DNA of 64,000 nt from DASWDH01 sp035318505. Lineage in GTDB: Bacteria; Myxococcota_A; Polyangia; Polyangiales; Polyangiaceae. The notes below the pieces were generated by a model, which was not told the DNA's origin, searched no databases, and was given only the letters and a program-made list of their open reading frames with translations. The position numbers were made by a program, and so were the translations under genes. Shown here one piece after another: positions 8,894-17,488 of the stretch (within the stretch, counting starts at the first letter, position 1; every line of letters begins with the position of its first letter). The stretch covers positions 3,679-67,678 of the forward strand of contig DATHEQ010000134.1 in the NCBI GenBank assembly GCA_035318505.1, read 5' to 3'.

Positions 8894-9337
8894 GTGGCAG
8901 AGAACCTAGCGTTCGTAGCGATGACAAGCGGCCGGCTCTACGCGCTCTTCTTGCTCGCTCGAGCGCTCCTCAAGACCATCTTCAAACGGTTCTGGGGCGG
9001 CGGCGTGAGCGGACTATCGCTTTTCGAAGCCAATTTCGAAGCGGAGCACCTCTCCAAGGTCGATGCCGCCGAACGGGCGCTGCTCCCGACCTTCAGCCGC
9101 TGCATCGCTTGCGGCCTCTGCAACCGCGGCGACGGCGCGCGCATGGCCGAGTCGCAGGGCGCGTACCCCGGCACGATGGCGCTCATGCTCGCTTCGTCGC
9201 GCAGCCTCCCGGATTTTCCGGCGGCAAGCGAGGCCTTGGCTTGGATCACGGACGACGAGCTGGCCGAAAAAGAGCGAATCTGTCCGGCGCGAGTCCCCAT
9301 GCGGCGAGTCGCCGCCTTCATCCGCGCTCGCGCCTGA
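8894..9337 (+). CDS. Small Fe-S protein with a CxxCxxC motif
   Basis: A 147-residue protein. Around residues 68-77 it has SRCIACGLCNRG, three Cys spaced as in 4Fe-4S sites, with a possible fourth ligand in ICPARVPM near residue 129. That makes one cubane cluster rather than the two of ordinary ferredoxins. The first 30 residues (LYALFLLARALLKTIFKRFW) are hydrophobic and basic and could attach it to a membrane. It resembles the cluster-carrying parts of heterodisulfide-reductase or succinate-dehydrogenase-type subunits, but no partner gene is near. GTG at 8894 is used here; the ATG at 8921 (MTSGRLY) is equally plausible. Confidence 0.6.
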   Translation: MAENLAFVAMTSGRLYALFLLARALLKTIFKRFWGGGVSGLSLFEANFEAEHLSKVDAAERALLPTFSRCIACGLCNRGDGARMAESQGAYPGTMALMLASSRSLPDFPAASEALAWITDDELAEKERICPARVPMRRVAAFIRARA

Positions 9338-9460
9338 ACGCCGTCGCGCCGAGCACGCCGCGCCCGTGTCGGCGCACCGCGGCGCGCGGTCGAAGCGGCG
9401 CAACCTCCTAACGCAGGACGTTGTACCTCTGCGGAGTGCGTTGTAGGGTTTGCACAAATC

Positions 9461-10285
9461 ATGACCACTCCCCCCTCGGTGCCGATCCCCGCCTTGTCGG
9501 GCTGGGCGCTCATCCTCGGAGCTTCGAGCGGCTTCGGTGAGGCCGTGGGCAGCTTCTTGGCGCGAGCCGGCTGCCATATCATCGGCATTCACCTGGACCG
9601 CCGCGCCACGCTCGGCAACGTCGAGCGCATTCAGAACGAGATCAAGGCTTTCGGGCGCGAAGCGTGGTTTTTCAATATCAACGCCGCCGACGACGCCAAG
9701 CGCCGCGAAGTCTGCGACGAAATTCAGCGCCGCTTCCAGGAGCGCGGCAAGGGAGAGAACCTTCGCATTCTCCTCCATTCGCTCGCCTTCGGATCGCTCA
9801 AGCCCTTCATCGCCGATACCCCCGACGGCGAGCTCAATCAGAAGCAGATCGAGATGACGAGCGATGTCATGGCGCACAGCCTCGTCTACTGGACGCAGGA
9901 TCTCATGCATCGGAAGCTCATCGGGCCCGAGGGGCGGATTTTCGCCATGACCAGCACCGGGTCCTGGGCGGTATGGAAAGGGTACGGCGCGGTGAGCTCG
10001 GCCAAAGCCGCGCTCGAGGCGCATGTGCGTCAGCTCGCCTGCGAGCTCGGTCCGCGCGGCATCACCGCCAACGCCATCTGCGCCGGCGTCACTGATACCG
10101 CGGCACTTCGCAAGATCCCGGACAACGACGCCATGGTACAGGTAGCACTGCGCAAAAACCCGTTTCACCGGCTCACCAAGCCGGAAGACGTCGCCGCAGC
10201 CATCGTGGCGCTCGCTCAGCCGTGCACCTATTGGATCAACGGCAACGTCATCAACGTCGACGGCGGCGAAGCGGCGAGCGGCTAA
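9461..10285 (+). CDS. Enoyl-ACP reductase of the SDR superfamily (FabI/FabL-like)
   Basis: A 274-residue short-chain dehydrogenase. The nucleotide-binding motif is GASSGFG (residues 20-26) and the catalytic pair is Tyr175 and Lys182. That is a Y-x6-K spacing (YGAVSSAK), which marks enoyl-ACP reductases (FabI, FabL, InhA) and differs from the Y-x3-K of ordinary SDRs. The C-terminal INGNVINVDGGEA is also typical. It would reduce the trans-2 double bond of acyl-ACP in the last step of fatty-acid elongation. Substrate and NADH/NADPH preference cannot be read directly. It is isolated from other fab genes. ATG at 9461 precedes a family-like N-terminus. Confidence 0.75.
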   Translation: MTTPPSVPIPALSGWALILGASSGFGEAVGSFLARAGCHIIGIHLDRRATLGNVERIQNEIKAFGREAWFFNINAADDAKRREVCDEIQRRFQERGKGENLRILLHSLAFGSLKPFIADTPDGELNQKQIEMTSDVMAHSLVYWTQDLMHRKLIGPEGRIFAMTSTGSWAVWKGYGAVSSAKAALEAHVRQLACELGPRGITANAICAGVTDTAALRKIPDNDAMVQVALRKNPFHRLTKPEDVAAAIVALAQPCTYWINGNVINVDGGEAASG

Positions 10286-10337
10286 AGCGGCCCGCCCCCC
10301 CGGCCGTCCCTCCGCGGGAGAGAAATCGCCGCAGCCG

Positions 10338-12686
10338 CTAAACCACGGAAAGCTTGGCGCCGGCGCGAAACGCCGCCAAGTGGCCGCTCTCTTCGGCCAC
10401 GTACACGTCGCAATGCTCGTCGACGCGCAAGAGATCGGGAATCAGCTCGGCCGGTACGCATCCCAGCAAAGCGCCGTCGCGTGGACGGACCACGTGGACC
10501 TGCTGCTGCGGGACGAAGAGCGCACCCGAGCGCAGAATCGGTTCGAGGCGGCGGGGCTGATCGCCCTCCATTCCGCGCGGAAAGCGATGTCGCCACCGTG
10601 TCGCGCCGGTGCTGGCGGTGATGGCGCAAAGATCGCCCGCTTCGCTGCTGACCACGACGGCATCATCGATGGCGATCCACGCCGACGACACCGGGAAAAG
10701 TCCGGGCTCGCTCGACCAAAGCGTCTTGCCGGTGCCGCGATCGAGCGCGAGCAGCCCGAGGCCGCGCCGGTCCCGGGTCACCACGACGACTTCGCGATCG
10801 GTGACGAGCGGGGCGCCCTGCGGCGTCGGCCCGGGCGGGAGCTCGCGCACCCAGCGGGTCGCGCCGGCGTAGGGATCGAGATGGTAGAGGCGAACGGTTC
10901 CGCGCGCGCGCATATCCGGCTGGCCCACGGTGGCAAAAAGGGACTCGTGGTCGAGCCCCACATGGCTCGAGAAACGCAGCCTGTCGCGCGCGCGCCAGAC
11001 GACATCGCCTGACCAGAGGTCGATCGCCGTCAAGGTCGCGTCGCCCGCGGCCACGATGAGAAGCTTGCCGGCTCGGCGAAGGCGAAAGACCCCGCCCCCC
11101 GACGCCGTGTAGCGCCAGCGCACCTCGCCCGTTGCGAGGTCGACGGCGGAGAGACAGCGTTTGCCGCCGCTGACGACGAGCATGCAGGGCAGGCCGGGCG
11201 CGCTCACGACGAGACCGGCGACCGAGCCTCCGACCCGCGGCGCCAACTTCGCCGTCAGCACGATCTCGCCCGTGCCGAAGTCGTGCAAGGCCATGCTGCC
11301 GTCGGGAAAGAGCCGCGCGAGGCCGGCGGGTGTCACGACGCTGACCGCCGGCTGGGTCGGTCGACGCCACAGAAAATCGCCGGTCCGTTTGGCGACGCAA
11401 GCCGTCTCCCGCGAAGCGCCGACGATGAGCCGATCGCCACAGAGAAAGGTGGCTCGCAGATCGATGCCGGGGAAGGTGGCGGTCCAGCACGGGGTGAAGC
11501 GCAGCTTGGCCGCGGAGCGCAGATGCACCGCGGGCGCGGGCGCCGACGCCGCGAAAGCGCGGTAGATCTCGGGGGCAGGGTTCACTTTGGCGTCGTCGCA
11601 GATCGCCTCGCGCAAGCGCTCGTCGAGCAGGCGCAGTCCGCGCCGGAACGTCGTGAGCCTCAAATTCTGCCTCTGCGACGGATCGTGCCGCACCAGCGCG
11701 CGCGCCAGCGTGCGCCCGAAGGCGACCGTCGCTTCGACCAGCGCTGGCGCGTCTCCGACACGAAACGTGCGGCCCTCGCGCGCCGACGCCGAACGCGATT
11801 CGTTGAGCGAAATCCAGAGCCCCGCCTCGACCGGCGGGCCGGCGATGACGTCCGCCTTCGACCCGTCGATCGTGCCGTGCGTCGCTTTGTCCCCCGCGCC
11901 GAAACGGATCCCGAGCATGATGCCGAAGAGCTCGACCCGACGATAGTAGGACCGCCCCTGCTCCCAGGCCTCGAGCACTTCCGTCGAGAGCGCGAGCAGC
12001 TGCTCGGCGAAGAGGAAGGCGAAAGTTTCGCCGAAGGTGCGCGTCCGGTCACCGACGCCGATACGTAGTTTTCCGCGTACGAGCAGTCCCAAAAGGTCGG
12101 CGCGCTCCACGGTGCGCTCGCATTTTTCGGGCGCGGCCCGCTCGCGCAAGGTGAGCTCGGCCGAGAAGCGCAAGCCCCCTTCTGCTTCCGGTTCCACCTC
12201 CACGAGCGCGGCCGGCGGCGGCATCTCTTCCGGCTCGATGGTGACCAACTCGAGCTCGGCACGGGCGTGCTCGAGCGCCATCGCCGTCGAAGGAGGGAGG
12301 CTCTCGGTGTCGAGCTCCGCGATGGCCGCTCCCACTGTCGCCGCCAAGCCGGCGAGAGATACCTCGCGCTCGAACATCGCTACTTCGGGATGCACGCCGC
12401 CGCGAAACAGCGACACCAGCGCGCTCGGCCCGCAGCGCTCGAGACCGAGCTCCCAAGGGCCTTCGGAGCTGTAGCAGCGCACCTCCGCACGGCGGCTGCG
12501 CAGCGTTGCGAGATCGACGAGCGCCAGCGCGAGATCGCGTAACAGGGGAGCGGGATCGGCGGAGGGGATACGCGCCGTCAAATTCACTCCATCGACGAGA
12601 AGATCGACGAGGAAGTGCTGTTTGTCCCTCGCGGGCGCCGTCGACGAAGCCGCGCCCTTGCCGCTCAAGATCCGAAGTGCCGTCAT
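10338..12686 (-). CDS. PQQ-type beta-propeller protein with a long N-terminal region
   Basis: A 782-residue protein without an obvious signal peptide from the ATG at 12686 (MTALRILSG). Residues 1-380 are an unassigned alpha/beta region with acidic helices. The C-terminal 380 residues hold repeated blades with the pyrrolo-quinoline-quinone-type signature: CVAKRTGDFLWRRP, AVDLATGEVRWRY, AIDLWSGDVVWRAR, LDRGTGKTLWSSE, AITASTGATRWRH. Such propellers (BamB-like) are protein scaffolds; no dehydrogenase residues are seen. Upstream sequence is open to 12764 but adds nothing recognisable and runs into the divergent promoter region. It converges on the enoyl-ACP reductase gene, 52 bases away. Confidence 0.7.
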   Translation of the reverse strand: MTALRILSGKGAASSTAPARDKQHFLVDLLVDGVNLTARIPSADPAPLLRDLALALVDLATLRSRRAEVRCYSSEGPWELGLERCGPSALVSLFRGGVHPEVAMFEREVSLAGLAATVGAAIAELDTESLPPSTAMALEHARAELELVTIEPEEMPPPAALVEVEPEAEGGLRFSAELTLRERAAPEKCERTVERADLLGLLVRGKLRIGVGDRTRTFGETFAFLFAEQLLALSTEVLEAWEQGRSYYRRVELFGIMLGIRFGAGDKATHGTIDGSKADVIAGPPVEAGLWISLNESRSASAREGRTFRVGDAPALVEATVAFGRTLARALVRHDPSQRQNLRLTTFRRGLRLLDERLREAICDDAKVNPAPEIYRAFAASAPAPAVHLRSAAKLRFTPCWTATFPGIDLRATFLCGDRLIVGASRETACVAKRTGDFLWRRPTQPAVSVVTPAGLARLFPDGSMALHDFGTGEIVLTAKLAPRVGGSVAGLVVSAPGLPCMLVVSGGKRCLSAVDLATGEVRWRYTASGGGVFRLRRAGKLLIVAAGDATLTAIDLWSGDVVWRARDRLRFSSHVGLDHESLFATVGQPDMRARGTVRLYHLDPYAGATRWVRELPPGPTPQGAPLVTDREVVVVTRDRRGLGLLALDRGTGKTLWSSEPGLFPVSSAWIAIDDAVVVSSEAGDLCAITASTGATRWRHRFPRGMEGDQPRRLEPILRSGALFVPQQQVHVVRPRDGALLGCVPAELIPDLLRVDEHCDVYVAEESGHLAAFRAGAKLSVV

Positions 12687-12841
12687 CTGTGACGTGAGAC
12701 TAGGACGACCGGGGCACCGCCCGAACTTTTCGGCTGGGATTGCCAAGGAGTGGACACGGTTCATCGAAGGAGCTAGGGCCCGCGAGCGCGATTCGCGTCA
12801 GAACATCTCCGAAGGACGGGCGCGGTAGGACGACAAAGCGG

Positions 12842-14275
12842 ATGCAAGCTCCCGCGGCAAAGCGCGCGCAAACAGCCCGGTTCGGGTTCGTGCTCGGTAT
12901 GCTCGCAGCGCTGCCGGCGTTGGTTTACCTGCGCGGGTTCACCGTCGACGACGCGCTCATCCCCGCGCGCTACGCGGCCAACATCGCGCACGGTTGGGGA
13001 TACCGGTTCAACCCGCGGGGCCCGTCGACCGATGGCGTGACGCCGCTCGCCTTTCCCTACCTGCTCGCTCCCTTCGCCGGAGAAGGCCCGCTCGCCGCAC
13101 TCGCGGCCGCGCGCGGTCTCGGCGCTCTCGCGTGGCTCGGCGCGGCGGGCATGCTCGGTGCCGCCATCGCTAGGATCGGCGGTTCAAGCGGTCGCTACGC
13201 GGCGCTCCTCCTCGTCCTCTTCTCGGCGCCGCTCGGAGCTTGGGCTTGGGGCGGGCTTGAAACCGGTCTCGTCGTCGCGCTCTCGACGGCAGCTGCCGTG
13301 CTGCCCATGCAATCCGCCCGTGCCCCCCTCACAGGGGCTCTCCTCGGCGCGTGCGCCTGGCTTCGCCCCGAGATGATCGCCTACAGCGTGTGGCTCGGCG
13401 CGAGTCGCGTGCGCAACGCCGAATCGCGCCGTGGCCAATGGCTCACGGCCTGTCTCGTGGCAGCGCCGTGGGTCGGCGCGGCCACCGTCCGGTGGTTCGT
13501 CTGGGGGCACCCGGCGCCGCTCGCCGTCTTGGCCAAGCCGTCCGACATCGCGCATGGCGCCGTGTACGCGATTCCAGCCATTCTCTTTACCGGCGCACCG
13601 TTCGCGGCGCTGGGTCCGTGGGCGTGGGCCAAGGCCCCCGGATGGCCACGCACGCTGGTCCTCGGGGCTTTCGTTCATCTGGCCGTCATCGTGCTGGCAG
13701 GAGGCGATTGGATGGTCCTCGCGCGCCTCGTCTGTCCCGTCTTGCCGCCGCTCGCCTTCGCCACGGCGCACTTGCTTTCGACGCCGGCGACGTCGCGCAT
13801 GGCGTTCATCCGCCTTTCGATCGGCTGCATGGCGCTGCTCTACGTCTTTGCGGCGCGCGCGCCGGCGGCGGCGCATATTCTGCGAGATCGGCTCGCTCTC
13901 ATCGATGCGGCAAGGCCGGTGCTCGCTGGCGCCGACAAGGTCGCCACGATCGACGTGGGGTGGGTGGGATGTGCGACCAATTCCGAAATCGTCGATCTAG
14001 CCGGTGCGACCGACGCCGACATCGCCGCCCTTCCCGGCGGGCACACGTCGAAGGCGGTTTCCGGTGTCTTTCTGACGGCTAGAAGACCGGACCGGCTCGT
14101 TTTCCAGCTCTCTCCGCACCCGCCGGGCGACAAACTCGCGTTCGCGCGCGTAACGGAAGCGCGACTCTTCGCCGATCCTCTCATCGCGCGAACCTATGAA
14201 GTGACGTGGCGGAGTCCCGCGCTGCTACCCATCCAATACGTCGTATTGTCGGCGACGCCGAATACCCCGCCCTGA
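12842..14275 (+). CDS. Polytopic membrane glycosyltransferase-like protein (GT-C type)
   Basis: A 477-residue membrane protein with roughly ten hydrophobic segments. The first loop reads FTVDDALIPARYAANIAHGWGYRFNP. An Asp pair just after the first membrane segment followed by RYAxNxxxGxGxxFN is the hallmark of GT-C transferases that use polyprenyl-phosphate sugars (AftB- and ArnT-like). The C-terminal 120 residues are periplasmic. It would move a sugar from a lipid carrier onto an envelope glycan or lipid. The ATG at 12842 is chosen because the preceding residues in the open frame are unlike a membrane protein. The donor and acceptor are unknown. Confidence 0.65.
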   Translation: MQAPAAKRAQTARFGFVLGMLAALPALVYLRGFTVDDALIPARYAANIAHGWGYRFNPRGPSTDGVTPLAFPYLLAPFAGEGPLAALAAARGLGALAWLGAAGMLGAAIARIGGSSGRYAALLLVLFSAPLGAWAWGGLETGLVVALSTAAAVLPMQSARAPLTGALLGACAWLRPEMIAYSVWLGASRVRNAESRRGQWLTACLVAAPWVGAATVRWFVWGHPAPLAVLAKPSDIAHGAVYAIPAILFTGAPFAALGPWAWAKAPGWPRTLVLGAFVHLAVIVLAGGDWMVLARLVCPVLPPLAFATAHLLSTPATSRMAFIRLSIGCMALLYVFAARAPAAAHILRDRLALIDAARPVLAGADKVATIDVGWVGCATNSEIVDLAGATDADIAALPGGHTSKAVSGVFLTARRPDRLVFQLSPHPPGDKLAFARVTEARLFADPLIARTYEVTWRSPALLPIQYVVLSATPNTPP

Positions 14276-14435
14276 CTTTAGACCAGCTCGCGATCAAGCG
14301 GCAATCTTGAAACGGTTCCGTGCTTTCGGGCACCAATCGCGAGAGGTGATCGACTATCTTGCGACGGACGTGGCAGCGGCGCGCCATGCAAAAGACGAGG
14401 TGTCGAGACTCGCAGCAGTTCCTGTCGAGACGTAC

Positions 14436-14464
14436 GCCCCTGATCTTTCTGAAGCAGCAGGGGC
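14436..14464 (+). other. Hairpin in the leader of the His-rich membrane protein gene
   Basis: GCCCCTG at 14436-14442 is matched exactly by CAGGGGC at 14458-14464, a 7-bp GC-rich stem over a 15-base loop, about 40 bases before the ATG at 14505. No T-run follows directly, so it is not a standard terminator. It could be an attenuator-like leader structure or chance in GC-rich DNA. The rest of the 229-base gap shows no gene. Confidence 0.35.
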
Positions 14465-14504
14465 TTGCACTTCTTTCGTTCAGGTTTTACTGGGAGGAGT
14501 TCCG

Positions 14505-15620
14505 ATGCAGAACGTCTACGCTTGGCGGGACGACCCGCTTCTCACCCACAGTTCCGATCTCGCCTCTTCAAAGACTCCTTGGCTGAAAGACGCTCGGTTC
14601 GACAGCATCTTGCTCTTGGCGAGCGTGGTCATCGTGCCCCTCGTGCTCTTGGCGGTGTGGCTCGGTGCCTCGACGGATGCCATCAACCTGGGCGTCACCG
14701 CCGTAGTCGGCGGACCCCACGTGTTCGGCACGTTCACCGCGACCTTCGCCGATCGCAACTTTCGGCGACGCCATCCTTGGCTCATCGCGTCCTCGCTCTT
14801 GATTCCCCTCGGCGTCGTGTGGCTCACCGTCCATCGGTTCCAGACGCTGATGTCGCTCTTCATCGTGGCGGCGTCGCTCCACGTCCTGCACCAGTGCGCG
14901 TACCTCTCCGACTGTTATCGGATCAAGGCCAAGACGGTCGAGCGCCCCTGGGCGCGGCTCGTTGACTACGGCGTCATCTTCTCTTCCATCTATCCCATCG
15001 CCCTCTACAAGATCGTGCGCGGCACGTTCAAGCTCGGCGAGGTCGACATCGTCATCCCCAGCATGCTCATGCGGATGGAGACGGTGTACTTCGAGTGGCT
15101 CGTCTTTGCCGGATTCCTGCTGGCGTGGCTCTACAAAACGGCGCTCGAGGCACGCGAGGGGGTGCTCAACGTGCCGAAGACGTCACTCATCGCCGTCACC
15201 GTCTTCTTCGCCTTCATCGTTCCCGGGACGGCGGGGGACAGCCGTCTCGAGCTCGCTTTTCAGTCGATGAACGCGTGGCACTCGTTTCAGTATCTCGGCC
15301 TGGTGTGGCTCATCAACACGATGCGCCTCGAGCGCGGACAGCTCCACAACAAGTTCGTGGCGCGCCTCTCGGGCTCCAAAGGGGCAAAGTGGTTTTACGC
15401 CTGGAACTTCGGAATCACGCTGCTGCTCTTGGTGTTCGTCAAGGGCGTCGTGTCGTGGGACCCGCTCGGCCTGCAAGAGAGCCAGTACTACTACATGCTC
15501 ACGCTCTCGCCGCTCCTCATCCACTACTACTTCGACACGTTCGTTTTTCTCACCTCGGTCGCCGACTTGGTCCCGCTACCAGCGTCGTCCGGAGCCACCC
15601 CTTCGCCGGAGCTGGTCTGA
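14505..15620 (+). CDS. Multi-pass membrane protein with conserved-looking His residues
   Basis: A 371-residue protein with about eight membrane segments. The start is set by a near-perfect ribosome site, GGAGG at 14493-14497, seven bases before the ATG at 14505. Histidines sit in or next to membrane segments: GGPHVFGTFTATF, SLHVLHQCAYL, NAWHSFQYLGL and LLIHYYFDTF. This recalls membrane metal-dependent oxygenases and desaturases, but their exact His boxes are not present and I cannot place it in a known family. It follows the glycosyltransferase gene in the same direction, 229 bases away. Its 3' end overlaps the convergent kinase gene by 94 bases. Function unknown. Confidence 0.7.
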   Translation: MQNVYAWRDDPLLTHSSDLASSKTPWLKDARFDSILLLASVVIVPLVLLAVWLGASTDAINLGVTAVVGGPHVFGTFTATFADRNFRRRHPWLIASSLLIPLGVVWLTVHRFQTLMSLFIVAASLHVLHQCAYLSDCYRIKAKTVERPWARLVDYGVIFSSIYPIALYKIVRGTFKLGEVDIVIPSMLMRMETVYFEWLVFAGFLLAWLYKTALEAREGVLNVPKTSLIAVTVFFAFIVPGTAGDSRLELAFQSMNAWHSFQYLGLVWLINTMRLERGQLHNKFVARLSGSKGAKWFYAWNFGITLLLLVFVKGVVSWDPLGLQESQYYYMLTLSPLLIHYYFDTFVFLTSVADLVPLPASSGATPSPELV

Positions 15621-17302
15621 CCGAGCTTGGCGACAGCTTCGCGCATCGCGCGGGCGTCGCGGTAACGGCTCTGGGGCAGGGGAGCCATCGCGCGATTGAC
15701 GATGGCGCGCCATTCGGCGGGAATTTGACGATCGGGCGCCAGTGCAGGCCCGTCGACGCTCTTCAAGGGCGCGGCGATCTCGAAGCTGCCGCTGGCCGTG
15801 GTTGGCGGCGGTAGACCCACGAAACATTCGTAGATGACGGCGCCGGTCGCGTAGAGATCGCTGCGCGCGTCGATGTCGCCGCCTTGTTCTTGTTCGGGTG
15901 ACATGTAGCCCGGCGTGCCGAGCGGAGCGCCCATATCGGTGAGCCGCGTCTCGGCCCACTCCACGCGCGCGATACCGAAGTCGAGCAGCTTGACCTGCGG
16001 CATGCCGTCGCCGCCGTCGCTCGGCGCGGCGAGAAAGATATTGCTCGGTTTGACGTCGCGGTGAATGACGCCGGCGGCGTGCACGGCGCCGAGCGCGTCG
16101 CACACCTGAATGACGATGGACCGGATCTGCTCGGCGCGCAGCGGCCCCACGCGCCGGAGGAGCGTCGCCAACGACTCCCCCTCGAGCTCCTCCATGACGA
16201 GGTAGGCGGTGCCATCCGGGAGGTGATCGTGCTCGAACACCTCCACCACGTTGGGATGCCAGGTAAGCCCGAGCGCCTCCGCTTCGCGCCTGAGCCGATC
16301 GGAGGCCACGGTGTCGTGCGCCACCGCAGCGCGCAGCAGTTTGATGGCGACCGCACTATTGTCGGCGAGGCGCGTCGCTTGATGGATGACGCCGCTGGCG
16401 CCCGCGCCGAGCTTGCGGCCGAGACGGTAGCGCCCTGCGATGACCGACCCTTCGAAGAATCCTACCGCGGCGCGCTCGCGCTGCTCCTTCAAGGCGACGC
16501 TGCGCTCGAGCGCCCGGATGCGGTTCAGCTGCGCGTGCGATTCGGAGCGGCGCTGTTGGCCCGCTTGCCACACCGCTCCGATCGTGCCCGCGACAGCGGC
16601 GCCGCCGATCACCACCGCGGCGCCGACGATGCTGCGCTCGAAGAGCAGCACCGGGCTCGTCGCTATCGCACACCCGATGGCGAGGAGGGTGCCGCGCTTC
16701 GCGTCGGGCACCGCCCACTTGAGAATGTACTCCTCGGTCATACCGGCCGCGCGGACCGAAACCGCGCCCTTCGTCTTGGCCGCTAAAATTTCGACGGAAC
16801 CGGGACCGTACCCGAACATCGCCGGTACGCCCATGAGCTCCGCCGCGCGCGCCTGCGCGCACAGCCCGTCGCGCTCGAATTGCGGGTCATGGGAGAGAAT
16901 CACGCGTCCGTGCCAGAAGCCGGGCCGCGAATCGACGCGCTCCCACCGCGACGTTTTGAGCTCTTCTCCGCCGAGCGCATCGAGCTGCCCCAGCGCTCCC
17001 TCGGGGTCGACGGTGCCTCGCAGCACGCGCGTCCAGACGCCGAGATTTTCGGGATCGACGATGCCCGTCCACGTCTCGCGGATGGCGGTCTGACCGAACT
17101 TTGCCGCGAATGCGACGAGCGCTTTGTGCCAGCGCGCGACGGGAAGCGGGCGCGTCTCGTCGTCGAGGTATTCGGAGTCGATCCGAATCTCGCGCATGAA
17201 CGCATCGGCGGCGGCCCGGTCTCTGGCCTTACGCACCCAGAGGACGAGCGACTTGACGCGCGATGCTGTTGTATCGCCGGGAGGGTACTTGACCTGCGCC
17301 AT
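15527..17302 (-). CDS. Ser/Thr protein kinase with an N-terminal sensor-like region and two membrane segments
   Basis: A 591-residue kinase. Residues 1-200 form an unfamiliar domain opening MAQVKYPPGD. Two hydrophobic segments follow (about 204-219 and 226-245), then a basic linker with coiled-coil character, then the kinase from about 289: Gly loop LGAGASGVIHQA, catalytic Lys in VAIKLL, IHRDVKPSN, DFG in LLDFGIARV, and GTPGYMSPEQ. All catalytic residues are present, so it should be active. The N-terminal region ends in EEYILKW, faintly like V4R or heme-NO-binding folds, which is only a guess. The start at 17302 gives a clean N-terminus; upstream codons are open but unlikely. Its 3' end overlaps the membrane protein gene. 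Confidence 0.85.
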   Translation of the reverse strand: MAQVKYPPGDTTASRVKSLVLWVRKARDRAAADAFMREIRIDSEYLDDETRPLPVARWHKALVAFAAKFGQTAIRETWTGIVDPENLGVWTRVLRGTVDPEGALGQLDALGGEELKTSRWERVDSRPGFWHGRVILSHDPQFERDGLCAQARAAELMGVPAMFGYGPGSVEILAAKTKGAVSVRAAGMTEEYILKWAVPDAKRGTLLAIGCAIATSPVLLFERSIVGAAVVIGGAAVAGTIGAVWQAGQQRRSESHAQLNRIRALERSVALKEQRERAAVGFFEGSVIAGRYRLGRKLGAGASGVIHQATRLADNSAVAIKLLRAAVAHDTVASDRLRREAEALGLTWHPNVVEVFEHDHLPDGTAYLVMEELEGESLATLLRRVGPLRAEQIRSIVIQVCDALGAVHAAGVIHRDVKPSNIFLAAPSDGGDGMPQVKLLDFGIARVEWAETRLTDMGAPLGTPGYMSPEQEQGGDIDARSDLYATGAVIYECFVGLPPPTTASGSFEIAAPLKSVDGPALAPDRQIPAEWRAIVNRAMAPLPQSRYRDARAMREAVAKLGQTSSGEGVAPDDAGSGTKSATEVRKTNVSK

Positions 17303-17488
17303 AGGGGGCGATAGCCCACCTCCAATGTTCAACAGTAGCACCAAGTGCTCCGTCCTTGGCAGGCTCAGATCGCGATCGGCGAGATTTGACGGCGGCCTCG
17401 GGGATTTCGCCTCGCTCTCGCCCATGACGCGCCGATAGCGCGGGCGCACGGGCATGACAGACCGTCACCCGCGCAGTAACCTAAACGC

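Noticed and set aside
7087..9411. 774-codon open frame on the plus strand
   Set aside because: It lies antisense to the M16-like gene and its translation is Arg/Gly-rich low-complexity typical of GC-rich shadow frames.
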